64,000 nt of DNA from Methanospirillum lacunae (GCF_003173355.1 NZ_QGMY01000002.1:868001-932000); one strand, 5' to 3'. Counted from the first letter of the stretch, positions 8,717-18,764 are shown. Made by a program: numbers and translations. The notes: generated by a model not told the origin, from the letters alone.

Positions 8717-10384
8717 TCAGTCCAATGATTCTTCAGGGAAATATTCTTGTACAAATGTACTGATATCTTTGATAAACCCGGTTGCCTCTTCAGATGAACC
8801 GGTACTCCGGGCATATTCAACCATCATACATCGCTCCAGAATTGGAGCAATTATCTTAACATCCATACCGTGAGTTTTGGCGAGAGAGATGATCTCCTCT
8901 GTAGTATGAGAAGTTCCTGACCCTCTTGTTTGTGAGATAAAGAATCTGAGAGCCTGGCCGAAAAAGACGTAGGCATCCTTGATCCGATCTTCACTTATGG
9001 CCTTTTCAGCATTTATCAGGAGCTCTTCAGTTTTTGTTTTAACATCAACCGGTTCAACCAGAACAGGGAGATCTTCCTCAGGCTCGACACCTTGTTTCTG
9101 ATAATACCGATACGCGGCCCAGCAACAAAGGCAGATCAAAAGGATGAGAAGAATAATTCCAATATACCAGCCTATCGGAGTCTCATCTTCTTTCTTCACC
9201 GTTACAGATTCAACAGTTCCATTTCTGATTATTGATGAAATAGTTGCATTTTTTCCATCTGGATTGTTATACTGTTCATTAATTACAGATTCATTGGGTG
9301 TTATGGTCTGTGTTCCACCCGTCTGATTATAGCCGACCTGCTGAAGGTTTTTCTTCTCTGCCTGGTACTTTGGGTCATTTGCTAATGTTGATGGAATTGG
9401 AAGAGATTCATTCGAACTTGCAGTCAGTTTTTCAAGTGAGCCATTCTGAATATCTCCTTCAAGAGAAACACCCTGGTTTTTATCATTTTGATACTGAGCT
9501 GATACAGATCCCGCACCTTTGCCTTCTGCAGAGATACTTCCATCTTTCTGCTGATACCCTGCATTCTTTAGATCCTGATTTACCTGACTCAGTAAGGGAT
9601 CCTGATGCATCTTATCAGCAAGTTCCTGCTGATCTTTTTTATTCTGGCTTGTCTCTTGTGCTAACTGCTGCTGAAGAGCAGACGATTGTGCATTCATCTG
9701 ATTATTCTGCAGTGTTTGTTGTGCATTTTGAGGCTGAGATCTGCTGCCTGATCCTGATGATGACATCCCCTTTCTGGATAGCATCTGTTGCATCATCTGC
9801 TGATTCTGCTGCTGTAATGCATTCATCTGCTGATCCATTTCATCAAAGGGATCAGAACTCTGACCCAGGCCTGCAGATTTCTCTTCACTCGTTGTTGAGG
9901 TCAGAGGAGAACCACTATTACCAGATTGCGATGACGTTGAGCCCTGTGAAGAGCCGGATGAACCCTGATTCTGTGATGTCTGATTGGAAATGAACTTCAC
10001 GCTAAACGGCGGAAGAGCCGATACATAATCCTTACCACTGTCCCGGTAATGCATGTACAGGCTGACTTCAAATTCAGCCGGATCATCTGAACTCAATGTA
10101 ATTGCATTTTGCGAACTGCCCGGACTTATTGGAAAAGATTGTGACTGAGAATTTGTCTGAGAGAAGGAGAATCCTTTCTGTGACTGTTTTCTTGTCAGAG
10201 TGTATTCAAGAGTTCCGACATTTGTCTTTGGAAATGAACTATCCACAACAAATGGAACCCGAGCTTCTTCTCCTGCCGGGAATGTATACTCACTCTGGCT
10301 AGTTTTAAGGGTGACATCATTTGCAAGGGCAGGATATATGGCAAAGGCAGCCAGGATGAGAATGGCTGCAAGTGTATACTTCAT
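8717..10384 (-). CDS. BatD/DUF4129-like membrane protein with Gln/Ser-rich ectodomain
   Basis: The start is placed at the ATG at 10384, which overlaps the upstream stop as ATGA and begins a good signal peptide (MKYTLAAILILAAFAIYPALA). This gives 555 residues, whereas the longer frame lacks a signal sequence. An immunoglobulin-like N-terminal domain (about 22-135) is followed by a Ser/Gln/Asn low-complexity region (about 140-255). Two similar 55-residue segments follow, starting DPLLSQVNQDLKNAGY and DPKYQAEKKNLQQVGY, each ending in an 'I.NG..E..T' strand. A membrane helix at about 402-425 leads to a cytoplasmic helical domain resembling DUF4129 ('A..AISEDRIKDAYVFFGQALRFF'). This layout matches BatD-type partners of MoxR/VWA systems. 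Confidence 0.75.
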   Translation of the reverse strand: MKYTLAAILILAAFAIYPALANDVTLKTSQSEYTFPAGEEARVPFVVDSSFPKTNVGTLEYTLTRKQSQKGFSFSQTNSQSQSFPISPGSSQNAITLSSDDPAEFEVSLYMHYRDSGKDYVSALPPFSVKFISNQTSQNQGSSGSSQGSTSSQSGNSGSPLTSTTSEEKSAGLGQSSDPFDEMDQQMNALQQQNQQMMQQMLSRKGMSSSGSGSRSQPQNAQQTLQNNQMNAQSSALQQQLAQETSQNKKDQQELADKMHQDPLLSQVNQDLKNAGYQQKDGSISAEGKGAGSVSAQYQNDKNQGVSLEGDIQNGSLEKLTASSNESLPIPSTLANDPKYQAEKKNLQQVGYNQTGGTQTITPNESVINEQYNNPDGKNATISSIIRNGTVESVTVKKEDETPIGWYIGIILLILLICLCCWAAYRYYQKQGVEPEEDLPVLVEPVDVKTKTEELLINAEKAISEDRIKDAYVFFGQALRFFISQTRGSGTSHTTEEIISLAKTHGMDVKIIAPILERCMMVEYARSTGSSEEATGFIKDISTFVQEYFPEESLD

Positions 10385-11331
10385 TGAATAATCCTCCTTC
10401 TTCCATATCTGAGCACAATCTCGGCCACCATGAGAATCATGGAAATAATAAAGAACCAATCCTTGATACTGGTTTCTTCTTTCTCACGCTTGATCTCTTT
10501 ATTCAGATTGGAATATATTTCCGAGAGAGTTCCATCGTTAACCGATTTGTAGTATTTTCCTCCGGTGTCTGATGCAATCTTTTTAAGGGCATCTTCATCA
10601 AGATCTGCATATTGCGGGTTGCCAAACCAGTCATACCCGAGAACAACCGGTTTATCTGAACCGAGGCCGATGGTGAATACCTGGATTCCTTTGTCTTTTG
10701 CAAACTGTGTTGCCTGTTCAGGGGAGATAACTCCGGCATTATTCACTCCATCTGAAAGAAGAATAACTACCTTTTTTCGATTTGGAATCGATTCAGACAT
10801 ATCTATTGCAAGTGCAAGTCCATCTCCGATTGCGGTAGCTCCGTCTTTCTGTTCGATTGATTTTAATTTGGTGTATACCCGGTCCTTATCAGGAGAGAGA
10901 TATGCAGCACTCGTTGCTCCTGATTCGAATGTTATGACACCAACATAATCTTTGTCATCGAGTTGGCGTATCAACTGCCCGGCTGAATTTTTAGCAGCCT
11001 CAAGCCTTGTAGGTTTGTAATCGGTAGCCTGCATACTGCCTGAATCATCCATGACCAGGATGACATTGACTCCCTCTTTGGCCTGTTCCAGAGGAATATG
11101 AGGATCTGCAAGTCCGATAATAACACAAGCCAGGGCAGCGAGACCAATCAAAAGAAGCACTCGCGGTCGTGCAGAACCCGATCTTCCGGCAAGAGCGGTC
11201 TTCATAAAACCGATATGCGAGAAGACCATCGCCTCCTGCTTTTTTCGTTTGGTTTCGCGGAGATACCAATAATATATTGCAGGTAATACTAGTAGCAAAA
11301 TCAGCCATTCAGGATGATAAAAACCTGCCAT
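10381..11331 (-). CDS. VWA-domain membrane protein (BatA-like)
   Basis: This 316-residue protein has two N-terminal membrane helices (about 7-23 and 56-74). A von Willebrand factor A domain (about 88-275) carries the metal site motif D95-x-S97-x-S99 in MDDSGSM, a later Thr and 'LSDGVNNAG'. One C-terminal membrane helix lies at about 288-310. This is the BatA/BatB plan: a metal-dependent protein-binding domain held at the membrane. It shares a TAATG overlap with the DUF58 gene upstream and ATGA with the gene downstream. In known MoxR systems the AAA ATPase remodels VWA proteins, so this is the likely client or adaptor. Confidence 0.9.
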   Translation of the reverse strand: MAGFYHPEWLILLLVLPAIYYWYLRETKRKKQEAMVFSHIGFMKTALAGRSGSARPRVLLLIGLAALACVIIGLADPHIPLEQAKEGVNVILVMDDSGSMQATDYKPTRLEAAKNSAGQLIRQLDDKDYVGVITFESGATSAAYLSPDKDRVYTKLKSIEQKDGATAIGDGLALAIDMSESIPNRKKVVILLSDGVNNAGVISPEQATQFAKDKGIQVFTIGLGSDKPVVLGYDWFGNPQYADLDEDALKKIASDTGGKYYKSVNDGTLSEIYSNLNKEIKREKEETSIKDWFFIISMILMVAEIVLRYGRRRIIQ

Positions 11332-12221
11332 TAGCGTACCCCCGCCATAGGACTGTCTGCAAAGAGCCGCTGCAGAGGGCTGAACCAGTCATCTGATGTC
11401 CGTACCTGCTCCATCGGAACATGGCATTTTTTAAATATTCCGGCAGTCCTTATTTCAGCCTCTTCAACAGCTCTCTGGTAATCTGCTCTGAACAGTTCAT
11501 CAGAAGTATCGATGAGAATTTGTTCACCGGTTTCTGCATCCTCAAGTTCAATCAGACCGATATCTGGAAGATCTGACTCCCGGGGGTCTGATACCCTGAT
11601 AGCATACACTTCATGATGCTGCCTGAGTTGACCAAGTTCACGCGAGAAATCTGACATATAAAAGTCAGATATAATAATAACAGAGGCCATTCTTCGGAGA
11701 CGTGTCAGGATATGATGAAGTGCCGGTCTCAGATCTGAACCTGAGCTCTGCGGGGTATGGTTAATGACTTCGTGTATAAGATGGACGGCATGAGCCCTGC
11801 CGCTTCGAGCTGGAATAAAACGCTCCACCTTGTCGGTTACAATGATAAGACCTGCACGATCATGGTACCGAACAGCTGCAAATACGAGACTTGCATAAAT
11901 CTCCAACATCATCCGATATTTACTGACCATGGTGCCGAAGGCGTGAGAACCTGAAAGATCAATAACAAAATAAAACGTTTGGTCTCTCTCTTCAGTAAAT
12001 TCCTTGACATATGGAATTCCATATCTGGCAGTGACCTTCCAGTCAATTGCTCTGATATCATCACCGGGAATATATTCCCTGATCTCAGAGAATTCGATAC
12101 CCTGTCCTTTAAAGAGGGAGATATGAACACCTGCTTTCTGTCCTGTCACCCTGGCACGTGTGATGAGATCAACCGACCGGATGAGCCTGACAAGTTCAAC
12201 AGGATCTTCCCATGCTGGCAT
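11331..12221 (-). CDS. DUF58-domain protein
   Basis: This 296-residue protein shows the DUF58 signature REYIPGDDIRAIDWKVTAR (about residues 48-66) and the following 'VKEFTEERDQTFYFVIDLSGS', whose end is a VWA-like metal-binding strand. Further strands ('VIIISDFY', 'EVYAIRVSDPRE') complete a VWA-type fold. It has no membrane helix, so it is cytoplasmic. DUF58 genes nearly always sit between a MoxR ATPase and VWA genes, as here: 14 bases after moxR and overlapping the VWA start. Its proposed role is as an adaptor in MoxR-dependent assembly. Confidence 0.92.
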   Translation of the reverse strand: MPAWEDPVELVRLIRSVDLITRARVTGQKAGVHISLFKGQGIEFSEIREYIPGDDIRAIDWKVTARYGIPYVKEFTEERDQTFYFVIDLSGSHAFGTMVSKYRMMLEIYASLVFAAVRYHDRAGLIIVTDKVERFIPARSGRAHAVHLIHEVINHTPQSSGSDLRPALHHILTRLRRMASVIIISDFYMSDFSRELGQLRQHHEVYAIRVSDPRESDLPDIGLIELEDAETGEQILIDTSDELFRADYQRAVEEAEIRTAGIFKKCHVPMEQVRTSDDWFSPLQRLFADSPMAGVR

Positions 12222-12235
12222 CTAATCTCTCTCCC

Positions 12236-13222
12236 TCATGGAACTGGAACACTCTTGAGAATCTGTGTAATTACAGAGTCTGTAGTGATTCCATCGGCCT
12301 CAGCCTGATATGTAAGAATGATCCGGTGCCGGAGAACTTCTGCTGCAATAGCCCTGACATCTTCTGGAACAACGTACCCACGTCCTCTTAAGAGGGCATG
12401 TGCCTTGGCACCAAGCACGAGAAAGATAGTTGCACGAGGTGATGCACCATATGCAATATAATCACTAAGCTGCAGACCATATCGGCCTGGACTTCGTGTT
12501 GCATCAACAAGTGAAGTTACATAATTCTTAATCTCAACATCTGCGTAAACCCGGGTAAGGAACTGTTGAATAGAGAGGATCGTATCAGCGGTGATGACAG
12601 CCTTTGGAATGATCTTAACCCCTTCTGTGAACCGGTCAAGAATCGTTACTTCTTCTGTTCGTGAAGGATATCCCATTATAATCTTGAACATGAACCTGTC
12701 CATTTGAGCTTCAGGAAGTGGATAGGTACCTTCATGCTCAATCGGGTTTTCGGTTGCAAGTACGAAAAACGGAGTTGGTAACTTGAATGTTTCTCCCTGT
12801 ATCGTGACCTGACGTTCCTGCATGGCTTCAAGCAATGCTGACTGTACTTTTGGTGGTGCACGGTTGATCTCATCAGCAAGAACAAACTGGCTGAAAATTG
12901 GACCTTTTACAGTTGAAAACGAAGATGATTGTTGATTAAAAATTTTAGTTCCGGTAATATCAGCAGGAAGCAGATCCGGAGTGAACTGTATACGTGAAAA
13001 TGAAGCATCGATAGCCTGAGCCAGAGTTTTAATGAGCAATGTTTTTGCAATTCCTGGAACTCCTTCAAGCAGAACATGACCATCAGCAACAAGTGAAATG
13101 ACTAGACGATCTACGATATCATGTTGTCCGACTATTATTCGGGATATTTCATCCCTGAGAGGAGTGAGGAGGTCTGCGTATTGTTTCGCTTCTTTTGTAA
13201 GCGCAAGGATCTCTTCGTTCAT
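12236..13222 (-). CDS. MoxR-family AAA+ ATPase
   Basis: This 328-residue protein is a complete MoxR ATPase. Walker A is GVPGIAKT (54-61), Walker B ends LADEIN (D117, E118), sensor 1 is 'ATENPIEHEGTYPLPEAQMDRF' in part (about 160-180), and the arginine-finger region and C-terminal lid 'GASPRATIFL' follow. MoxR proteins are chaperone-like ATPases for metal insertion or complex assembly. It is the first gene of the six-gene operon running to 6616, preceded by a CAGGTGA ribosome site 5 bases from the ATG. Its promoter lies in 13223-13381, which also holds the end of the large surface-protein gene. Confidence 0.95.
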   Translation of the reverse strand: MNEEILALTKEAKQYADLLTPLRDEISRIIVGQHDIVDRLVISLVADGHVLLEGVPGIAKTLLIKTLAQAIDASFSRIQFTPDLLPADITGTKIFNQQSSSFSTVKGPIFSQFVLADEINRAPPKVQSALLEAMQERQVTIQGETFKLPTPFFVLATENPIEHEGTYPLPEAQMDRFMFKIIMGYPSRTEEVTILDRFTEGVKIIPKAVITADTILSIQQFLTRVYADVEIKNYVTSLVDATRSPGRYGLQLSDYIAYGASPRATIFLVLGAKAHALLRGRGYVVPEDVRAIAAEVLRHRIILTYQAEADGITTDSVITQILKSVPVP

Positions 13223-13381
13223 GAATTCACCTGATATTCGATTTTGGTAGATTGATACCGATAGATTTGCAGGTAACTCTACAAAGTAAAGTTTGCATTA
13301 CATATTGAAAACGTTTCCTAACATGCTGTACCGAATTTTCAAAAAAGAGTAGAAAAAATGTCTGAACAAAAAAGAGAGCGG

Positions 13382-16300
13382 TTATGATGAGTTGACAGCC
13401 ATCGGTATAATACCGGTGGATCTGAGGTCAAGGACAACATCACTACCTGCAGTGAATGGATATGATTTAACCCACTGGCCGGTAGTCTGATCCTTCACTT
13501 CTGCAACATGCTCCTGTCCGGTTACTGCATCATAGATCTTGAAAGATATCGGTGAACCATCGGGAATATTACCCTGGACTGTAAGTTTTGTCTTATCACC
13601 GAATTTTCCGGGGACATTTACCTGGATTGGGTTGTTCTCCACTCCAATTTTCACACCACTCCCATCAGCAGTGATGAGAGAACCAGGTGCTACAGGCAAG
13701 CCATTGATCATAACAGTTCCAGACACTGTCATCGGAGTAGTTGGAACGGGAGGTTTCCCTCCGTCAGCCCGCAGTGATAGCCGGGTAAGTCCACCCTCGA
13801 AGTACGGGAATGAACTTGCCCAGTCTCCACCTGACTCAACATCCCTGACCTGTGCCTGGATTGCTTCATTGGATCCGGATGGTGTGACCCAGAAGGTAAG
13901 TGGTTGACCACCCTTCAGATCTCCCTGTGCAACGAGCCGCTGCAGTTTTTCAAATCCATATACACCGGGTGAGGTAACCGGAAGTGGGTTGCCTACATGT
14001 CCTTCGATGATATTGTCGCCTTTTACAGAGATGGTTGAACCGACAGGCAGCGGCTGGCCGTTGTAGGTAACCTCTCCGAAGAACTCATGTGGAAGGACCG
14101 GCATTGGTGGAATTCCTTCTCCACCTACACGAAGGTCAAGCCGGGTCTTTTCACCGCCACGGAATGGATATGAATCAGTCCAGTTTGCTTTTCCATAGAG
14201 GTCGTAACATTCTGCCTTAACGAAATCTGCTGATCCAGGAGTCTTCACCCAGAAGGTTACAGGCTCACCATTCTTGATGGTTCCCTGTACCTTCAGCGGA
14301 TCCGGAATACCGTAATTTCCTACTTCAATTGTTGTTGATGGATTCCCTGCAATACCGGTCTCCACACCATTTCCACGTGCTTCGACTATGGTATTGCATG
14401 GTGCCTGGTCTCCGTCAACTGTAATGTGACCGTAGAACAGTGCTGGTTCTTTGGCTTCAGTGACAGTTACCAGATTCTGTTTACATGCCTTGGCTGATCC
14501 GAAGGCGTTGGATGCTTCCAGACATACGGTGTACGTTCCAGGTGTCTGGAATACATGAGTTGGATTCTGTTCAGCTGCAAACTGTCCGTCTCCAAAGTCC
14601 CATTTCCATGCTGTCGGGTTATTGGATGAGAGATCAGTGAAACAAACCGTCAGCGGAGCCTTACCGCTTACCGGAGAGGCTACGAAATCAGGTACAGGTG
14701 GCTTGCCTGCCGGATCGACATGGATGTACTGATATCGTATTTCTGTTGACCTGTCGTCACCTCTGATAGCAGTCAGCAGGACTGTGTAATCGCCAGGTTG
14801 TGTATAGACATGGTTCGGATTCTTATCAGTTCCATTGGTTCCGTCACCAAAGTTCCAGAGCCATGCTGTCGGGTTTCCAGTAGAGAGATCAGTAAATTTG
14901 ACATTCAGCGGTGCAACACCTGCTGTTGGTTCACCCATGAATGCTGCCTTGAGTGGAACCGGTTTGTCAAGCACATGGATGTACTTCTCCTGTACCTTGG
15001 TGTTCTCACCAAATTCATTCTTGGCAGTCAGAGTTACGGTGTATTCACCGACTGACTGGTACACATGAACCGGATGCTGCTCTTCAGAGGTTGAACCATC
15101 ACCAAAGTTCCACACCCATTTTGTCGGGTTACCGCCGGAAAGGTCAGTAAAGCTTACAGTGAGAGGTGCAATTCCGACTGTCGGAGAACCTCTGAACTGG
15201 GCGGTTGGCGGAGTGCCTGCTTTGGTCACATTGATGTAATCAGGAATTACCTTCCGGTCTGATCCTGCAATGTTTGTGACGACAAGTTCTACAGTGTACT
15301 TTCCTGGAGCATCATAGGTGTGTGTCGGATTCTTCTCTACTGAATCTTTTCCATCACCAAATTTCCAAGCCCATGTAGTCGGGTTGTTCTTGGAAAGATC
15401 TACAAAGGAGACCTTCAACGGAGCAGAACCGTTAGTCGGAGCTCCGGTAAAGTCAGCTATCGGACATGGAGTCGACTGGTTTGCAGTGATAAGATTTGGT
15501 TTTGTTATCTGATCTGAACCTGCAGTGTTGCTTACATTCAGAGTGACTGAATAAACACCTGGATTCGTGAAGACATGGGTTGGATTCTGCTGTGTTGCAG
15601 TCTGCCCATCTCCAAAGTCCCATCTCCATGCAGTTGGGTTATTCTTCGAAAGATCAGTGAAGTTCACCTGGAGTGGAGCATTCCCGGTGGTTGGGTTTGC
15701 ATTGAAATCTGCCACCGGTTTTACAACATCAGGTAATGCATTGATGAACTGCGGCTTTTCTTTAGAGGAAGAACCAGCCTTGTTACTTGCTGTCAGGTTA
15801 ACTGTGTAGGTTCCTGCAACAGTATATACATGGGTTGGATTCTGTTCCTGAGAACTGCCGCCATCTCCAAAGACCCATGACCATGCAGTTGGCTGATTGG
15901 TTGTAAGGTCATTGAAGACAACACTGAGCGGAATTACACCGGATTGTGGATTTGCATTAAAGTCAGCAACCGGTGGTTTTACCGGTTCACGGACTGTTAT
16001 ATAGTTTTCCTTTGTCTTCTTCTGACTGGACACAATGTTGGATGCAGTGAGTGAAACTGTGTAGACACCTGGTTTCTCATATACATGAACCGGGTTACGT
16101 TCAGTTGAGTTAGTGCCATCTCCGAACTCCCATGCCCAGGATGTTGGAATACCAAGTGAGGTATCATTGAACTGGACTGTCAGCGGAGCTTCTCCGTCTG
16201 TTGGGACACCGACAAAGTCGGTTACCGGGATCATGTCATGGTTGGATATAACTGCGACAAATGCATCACGGTCACCATCACCATAATTCTGTTGGTAAGG

Positions 16301-18370
16301 CCAGACCTTGGGGAAGTTTATTGAGGTGGTATATCCGGTCATATACGCATCTCCTTCACCAGTTACTGCAACCCCTCTGCCCTCATCAATATCTGACCCA
16401 CCAAGATAGGTGCAGTACTCAATCTGACTAATAGTGGGGTTGAACTTGGTGAGCATCAAATCAGATTTTCCACCAAGCTTAGACTGGTATGCCAGAATGG
16501 TTGGAAGATCCGGGGAGTCAGAGGTTCCCACAATATAGATACTGTTAGAGGAGTCTTGTGCAACTGCACTAATGGAATCCACCATTGACCCTCCAAAGTA
16601 CGTACTCTGGTTAAGAGAGGAACCATCTGGGGTCAGGGTGGCAATAAATCCATCCTGAAGTCCTTTAAGCTGTGGCTGAATCGGGTTTACTGTTGGGAAA
16701 TCAGGAGACTTTGTTGAACCAACGACTGTAAGTGAGCCATCCGGATGTGCAATAATACCTTTTCCATCATCCCAGTTACTTCCTCCAAGATAGGTGGAAT
16801 ATGCTGCCGGATATTTTCCTTCAGGATCAAACTTGGTAACAAATGCGTTGAATGTTCCTTTCAGGGAGGACTGATATGGCTTAATTACCTGGAAGTTTGG
16901 TGATTCAGTCTGTCCAACAATACATGCGTATCCATTAGGATCAATGGTTACTGCACTACCGGCTTCCATCGCACTTCCCCCGATGAAGTTGGAATAGACA
17001 ATCGAGTTACCTTCAGGAACCAGTTTGGTGATAAAAGCATCACTCATTCCACCGAACGGGGATAACTGGTACCGGTTTACAACAGGATAATCCCAGGATT
17101 TAGTCTCTCCGGTAATGAAAACATCTTTTTTATCATCTATTGCGAGACCATACGCAAAGTCATCAGATGTTCCACCAACATACGTGGAAAAAACAAGATT
17201 TTTACCACTTGGGTCAAGTTTGGCAACCCAGGCGTCATATCCACCAGATATCTTGTTTCTGAATGCATTCTTTACAGGGAAATCAGCAGAATTTGTACCA
17301 CCGGCAATGTATGCATTACCTTCTTTATCAATGACAAGACCCGTTCCCTCATCTGTGCCACTGCCACCGATATAGGAGATGTATACGAGGTCGGTACCAT
17401 CTGGATTGATCTTGATAATGAATGCATCCTTATCACCACCACCATAATATGGTTGGACACTGCCGGGTGCAAGTCCTTCAGCACTCATACCAGTGGCAAT
17501 AGTCTGATTTTTTAGGTACTTCAGATGATCAGACCAGGTTGTTCCAATGAAATATGCATAACCGTCGTTATCTACAGCAATGCAATTACCCTGGTCTCTG
17601 CCATCTCCACCAAAGTATAATGAGTATCTCATCACCGGATCGATGACAAGTTCCTTTGATTTATCGTAGGACCCAAGTGTGAATGATACAGAATTATCTG
17701 ATCCAATCTTGTATGAACAATTAACCTTGACTTTTGATCCGTTGATTTCCTGATAGGCAACAGGAGCCAGATCGACAATATCACGACCAGCGGTCTTGAT
17801 GATAAGATCACCAGATTGATTCAGGCTGAGCGATTCCTGACCTGAGTACTGCAGTTTTATTACGGTCGGGTCTGCCCCTGCCTGAACTACATACTCGCTC
17901 TTTAGGTTTCCACCCTTTCCTGAAAGGTTAAGGGCAATACCCGGATAGAGTTCAGTATACTGGACACCGGTAGTCAGGTTTATTCCGTTTTTCCAGGCCG
18001 ATGAATTAGTGCCGTAGTAATAGTTTGCGGTTCCGTTTATTGAATTCAGCCCAATAATCTTGGTGCTGTTATTAGCCCCGACAAGTTTTACCAGGACAGG
18101 TTGTACTGCCGTCGTGTTGTTGCCGGATGGGCTGAACTCAATTCCATCCTTGTATACAGTGATCACCTGTTCTGGTGACGACTGAGCCTGAAACGATACA
18201 TTATCTTCGAATTGCCCTTCATTCGGAATGAACAAAATGGGCATCGAGGCAATAGTAGCCTCCCCTGCCGTTCTGTTTCCTCCTTCTGCCATGCCAACTA
18301 CAGGGAGGATACCTGCAACCAGAAGAATGGTCAGAACGAGGCACCAAACTGGCTTAACATTCCCCATCAT
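13382..18370 (-). CDS. Giant secreted protein: beta-propeller, seven PKD domains, triplicated C-terminal module
   Basis: This 1662-residue protein has a signal peptide (about 1-30). A domain at about 40-240 opens 'FIPNEGQFEDNVSFQAQ', as in exported proteins that carry SBBP repeats. Residues 245-705 hold SBBP-type propeller repeats with recurring 'YSTYLGGS', 'G.A.D..G..Y..G.T.S..FP' and 'DAFV.K'. Seven PKD domains follow (about 713-1303), each with 'APL.V.F.D.S' and 'P..W.W.FGDG'. Three similar modules of about 110 residues end the protein (about 1305-1660), each with 'GNP', 'VQG.I..G.P..F' and 'W..SYPF.GG..T.LDLR'. No C-terminal membrane anchor is visible. It is probably a surface or extracellular adhesion or S-layer-associated protein; ligands are unknown. 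The high repeat content is the oddity. Confidence 0.88.
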   Translation of the reverse strand: MMGNVKPVWCLVLTILLVAGILPVVGMAEGGNRTAGEATIASMPILFIPNEGQFEDNVSFQAQSSPEQVITVYKDGIEFSPSGNNTTAVQPVLVKLVGANNSTKIIGLNSINGTANYYYGTNSSAWKNGINLTTGVQYTELYPGIALNLSGKGGNLKSEYVVQAGADPTVIKLQYSGQESLSLNQSGDLIIKTAGRDIVDLAPVAYQEINGSKVKVNCSYKIGSDNSVSFTLGSYDKSKELVIDPVMRYSLYFGGDGRDQGNCIAVDNDGYAYFIGTTWSDHLKYLKNQTIATGMSAEGLAPGSVQPYYGGGDKDAFIIKINPDGTDLVYISYIGGSGTDEGTGLVIDKEGNAYIAGGTNSADFPVKNAFRNKISGGYDAWVAKLDPSGKNLVFSTYVGGTSDDFAYGLAIDDKKDVFITGETKSWDYPVVNRYQLSPFGGMSDAFITKLVPEGNSIVYSNFIGGSAMEAGSAVTIDPNGYACIVGQTESPNFQVIKPYQSSLKGTFNAFVTKFDPEGKYPAAYSTYLGGSNWDDGKGIIAHPDGSLTVVGSTKSPDFPTVNPIQPQLKGLQDGFIATLTPDGSSLNQSTYFGGSMVDSISAVAQDSSNSIYIVGTSDSPDLPTILAYQSKLGGKSDLMLTKFNPTISQIEYCTYLGGSDIDEGRGVAVTGEGDAYMTGYTTSINFPKVWPYQQNYGDGDRDAFVAVISNHDMIPVTDFVGVPTDGEAPLTVQFNDTSLGIPTSWAWEFGDGTNSTERNPVHVYEKPGVYTVSLTASNIVSSQKKTKENYITVREPVKPPVADFNANPQSGVIPLSVVFNDLTTNQPTAWSWVFGDGGSSQEQNPTHVYTVAGTYTVNLTASNKAGSSSKEKPQFINALPDVVKPVADFNANPTTGNAPLQVNFTDLSKNNPTAWRWDFGDGQTATQQNPTHVFTNPGVYSVTLNVSNTAGSDQITKPNLITANQSTPCPIADFTGAPTNGSAPLKVSFVDLSKNNPTTWAWKFGDGKDSVEKNPTHTYDAPGKYTVELVVTNIAGSDRKVIPDYINVTKAGTPPTAQFRGSPTVGIAPLTVSFTDLSGGNPTKWVWNFGDGSTSEEQHPVHVYQSVGEYTVTLTAKNEFGENTKVQEKYIHVLDKPVPLKAAFMGEPTAGVAPLNVKFTDLSTGNPTAWLWNFGDGTNGTDKNPNHVYTQPGDYTVLLTAIRGDDRSTEIRYQYIHVDPAGKPPVPDFVASPVSGKAPLTVCFTDLSSNNPTAWKWDFGDGQFAAEQNPTHVFQTPGTYTVCLEASNAFGSAKACKQNLVTVTEAKEPALFYGHITVDGDQAPCNTIVEARGNGVETGIAGNPSTTIEVGNYGIPDPLKVQGTIKNGEPVTFWVKTPGSADFVKAECYDLYGKANWTDSYPFRGGEKTRLDLRVGGEGIPPMPVLPHEFFGEVTYNGQPLPVGSTISVKGDNIIEGHVGNPLPVTSPGVYGFEKLQRLVAQGDLKGGQPLTFWVTPSGSNEAIQAQVRDVESGGDWASSFPYFEGGLTRLSLRADGGKPPVPTTPMTVSGTVMINGLPVAPGSLITADGSGVKIGVENNPIQVNVPGKFGDKTKLTVQGNIPDGSPISFKIYDAVTGQEHVAEVKDQTTGQWVKSYPFTAGSDVVLDLRSTGIIPMAVNSS

Positions 18371-18764
18371 ATGAATAACCCGCGTCAGAACATACGGTAT
18401 ACGCAGTTGTCTTAGTCAGATTCATCAAAGATTTCTCTGACATTCCCGCGATACTTAACCACTGGTTTTATCCGGCACATATATATAATTGTTGGAAATT
18501 ATAGACGAGTTAGCCTCAGATTGAGATATCCCTATCCAAAATGCGTTATCAACAATAGAAAATATATTCTGGATTATAAAGTAGCGCAGATTTCACTTCT
18601 CGAACCTTCTATCCATCTTGAGAGGATAGATATTAATTTTCATTCCTGTAAGTCATTTTCAAAAAATGATATTTTTCATAATTTCACTAAGATATGTATC
18701 TGTTTAATGCCTATTAACTAAGAACTAATTCAAAATTCCTGTACCAAAGGTCGATATGTAATCC
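18371..18764. other. Divergent intergenic region with TATA box and hairpin
   Basis: No gene is supported. ATATATATAATT at about 18479-18490 can act as a TATA box for the minus-strand surface-protein gene, leaving a leader of about 85 bases that contains the spaced inverted pair GTCAGA/TCTGAC near 18415-18442. TCTATCC at 18608-18614 and GGATAGA at 18624-18630 form a 7-bp hairpin with a 9-base loop in the middle of the gap. Short spurious ORFs in AT-rich sequence were disregarded. Confidence 0.35.

Noticed and set aside
9298-9993. A 231-residue frame on the plus strand
   Set aside because: It is antisense to the Gln/Ser-rich part of the BatD-like gene, where CAG/AGC-type codons remove stops from the opposite strand. 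No promoter, ribosome site or recognisable domain.
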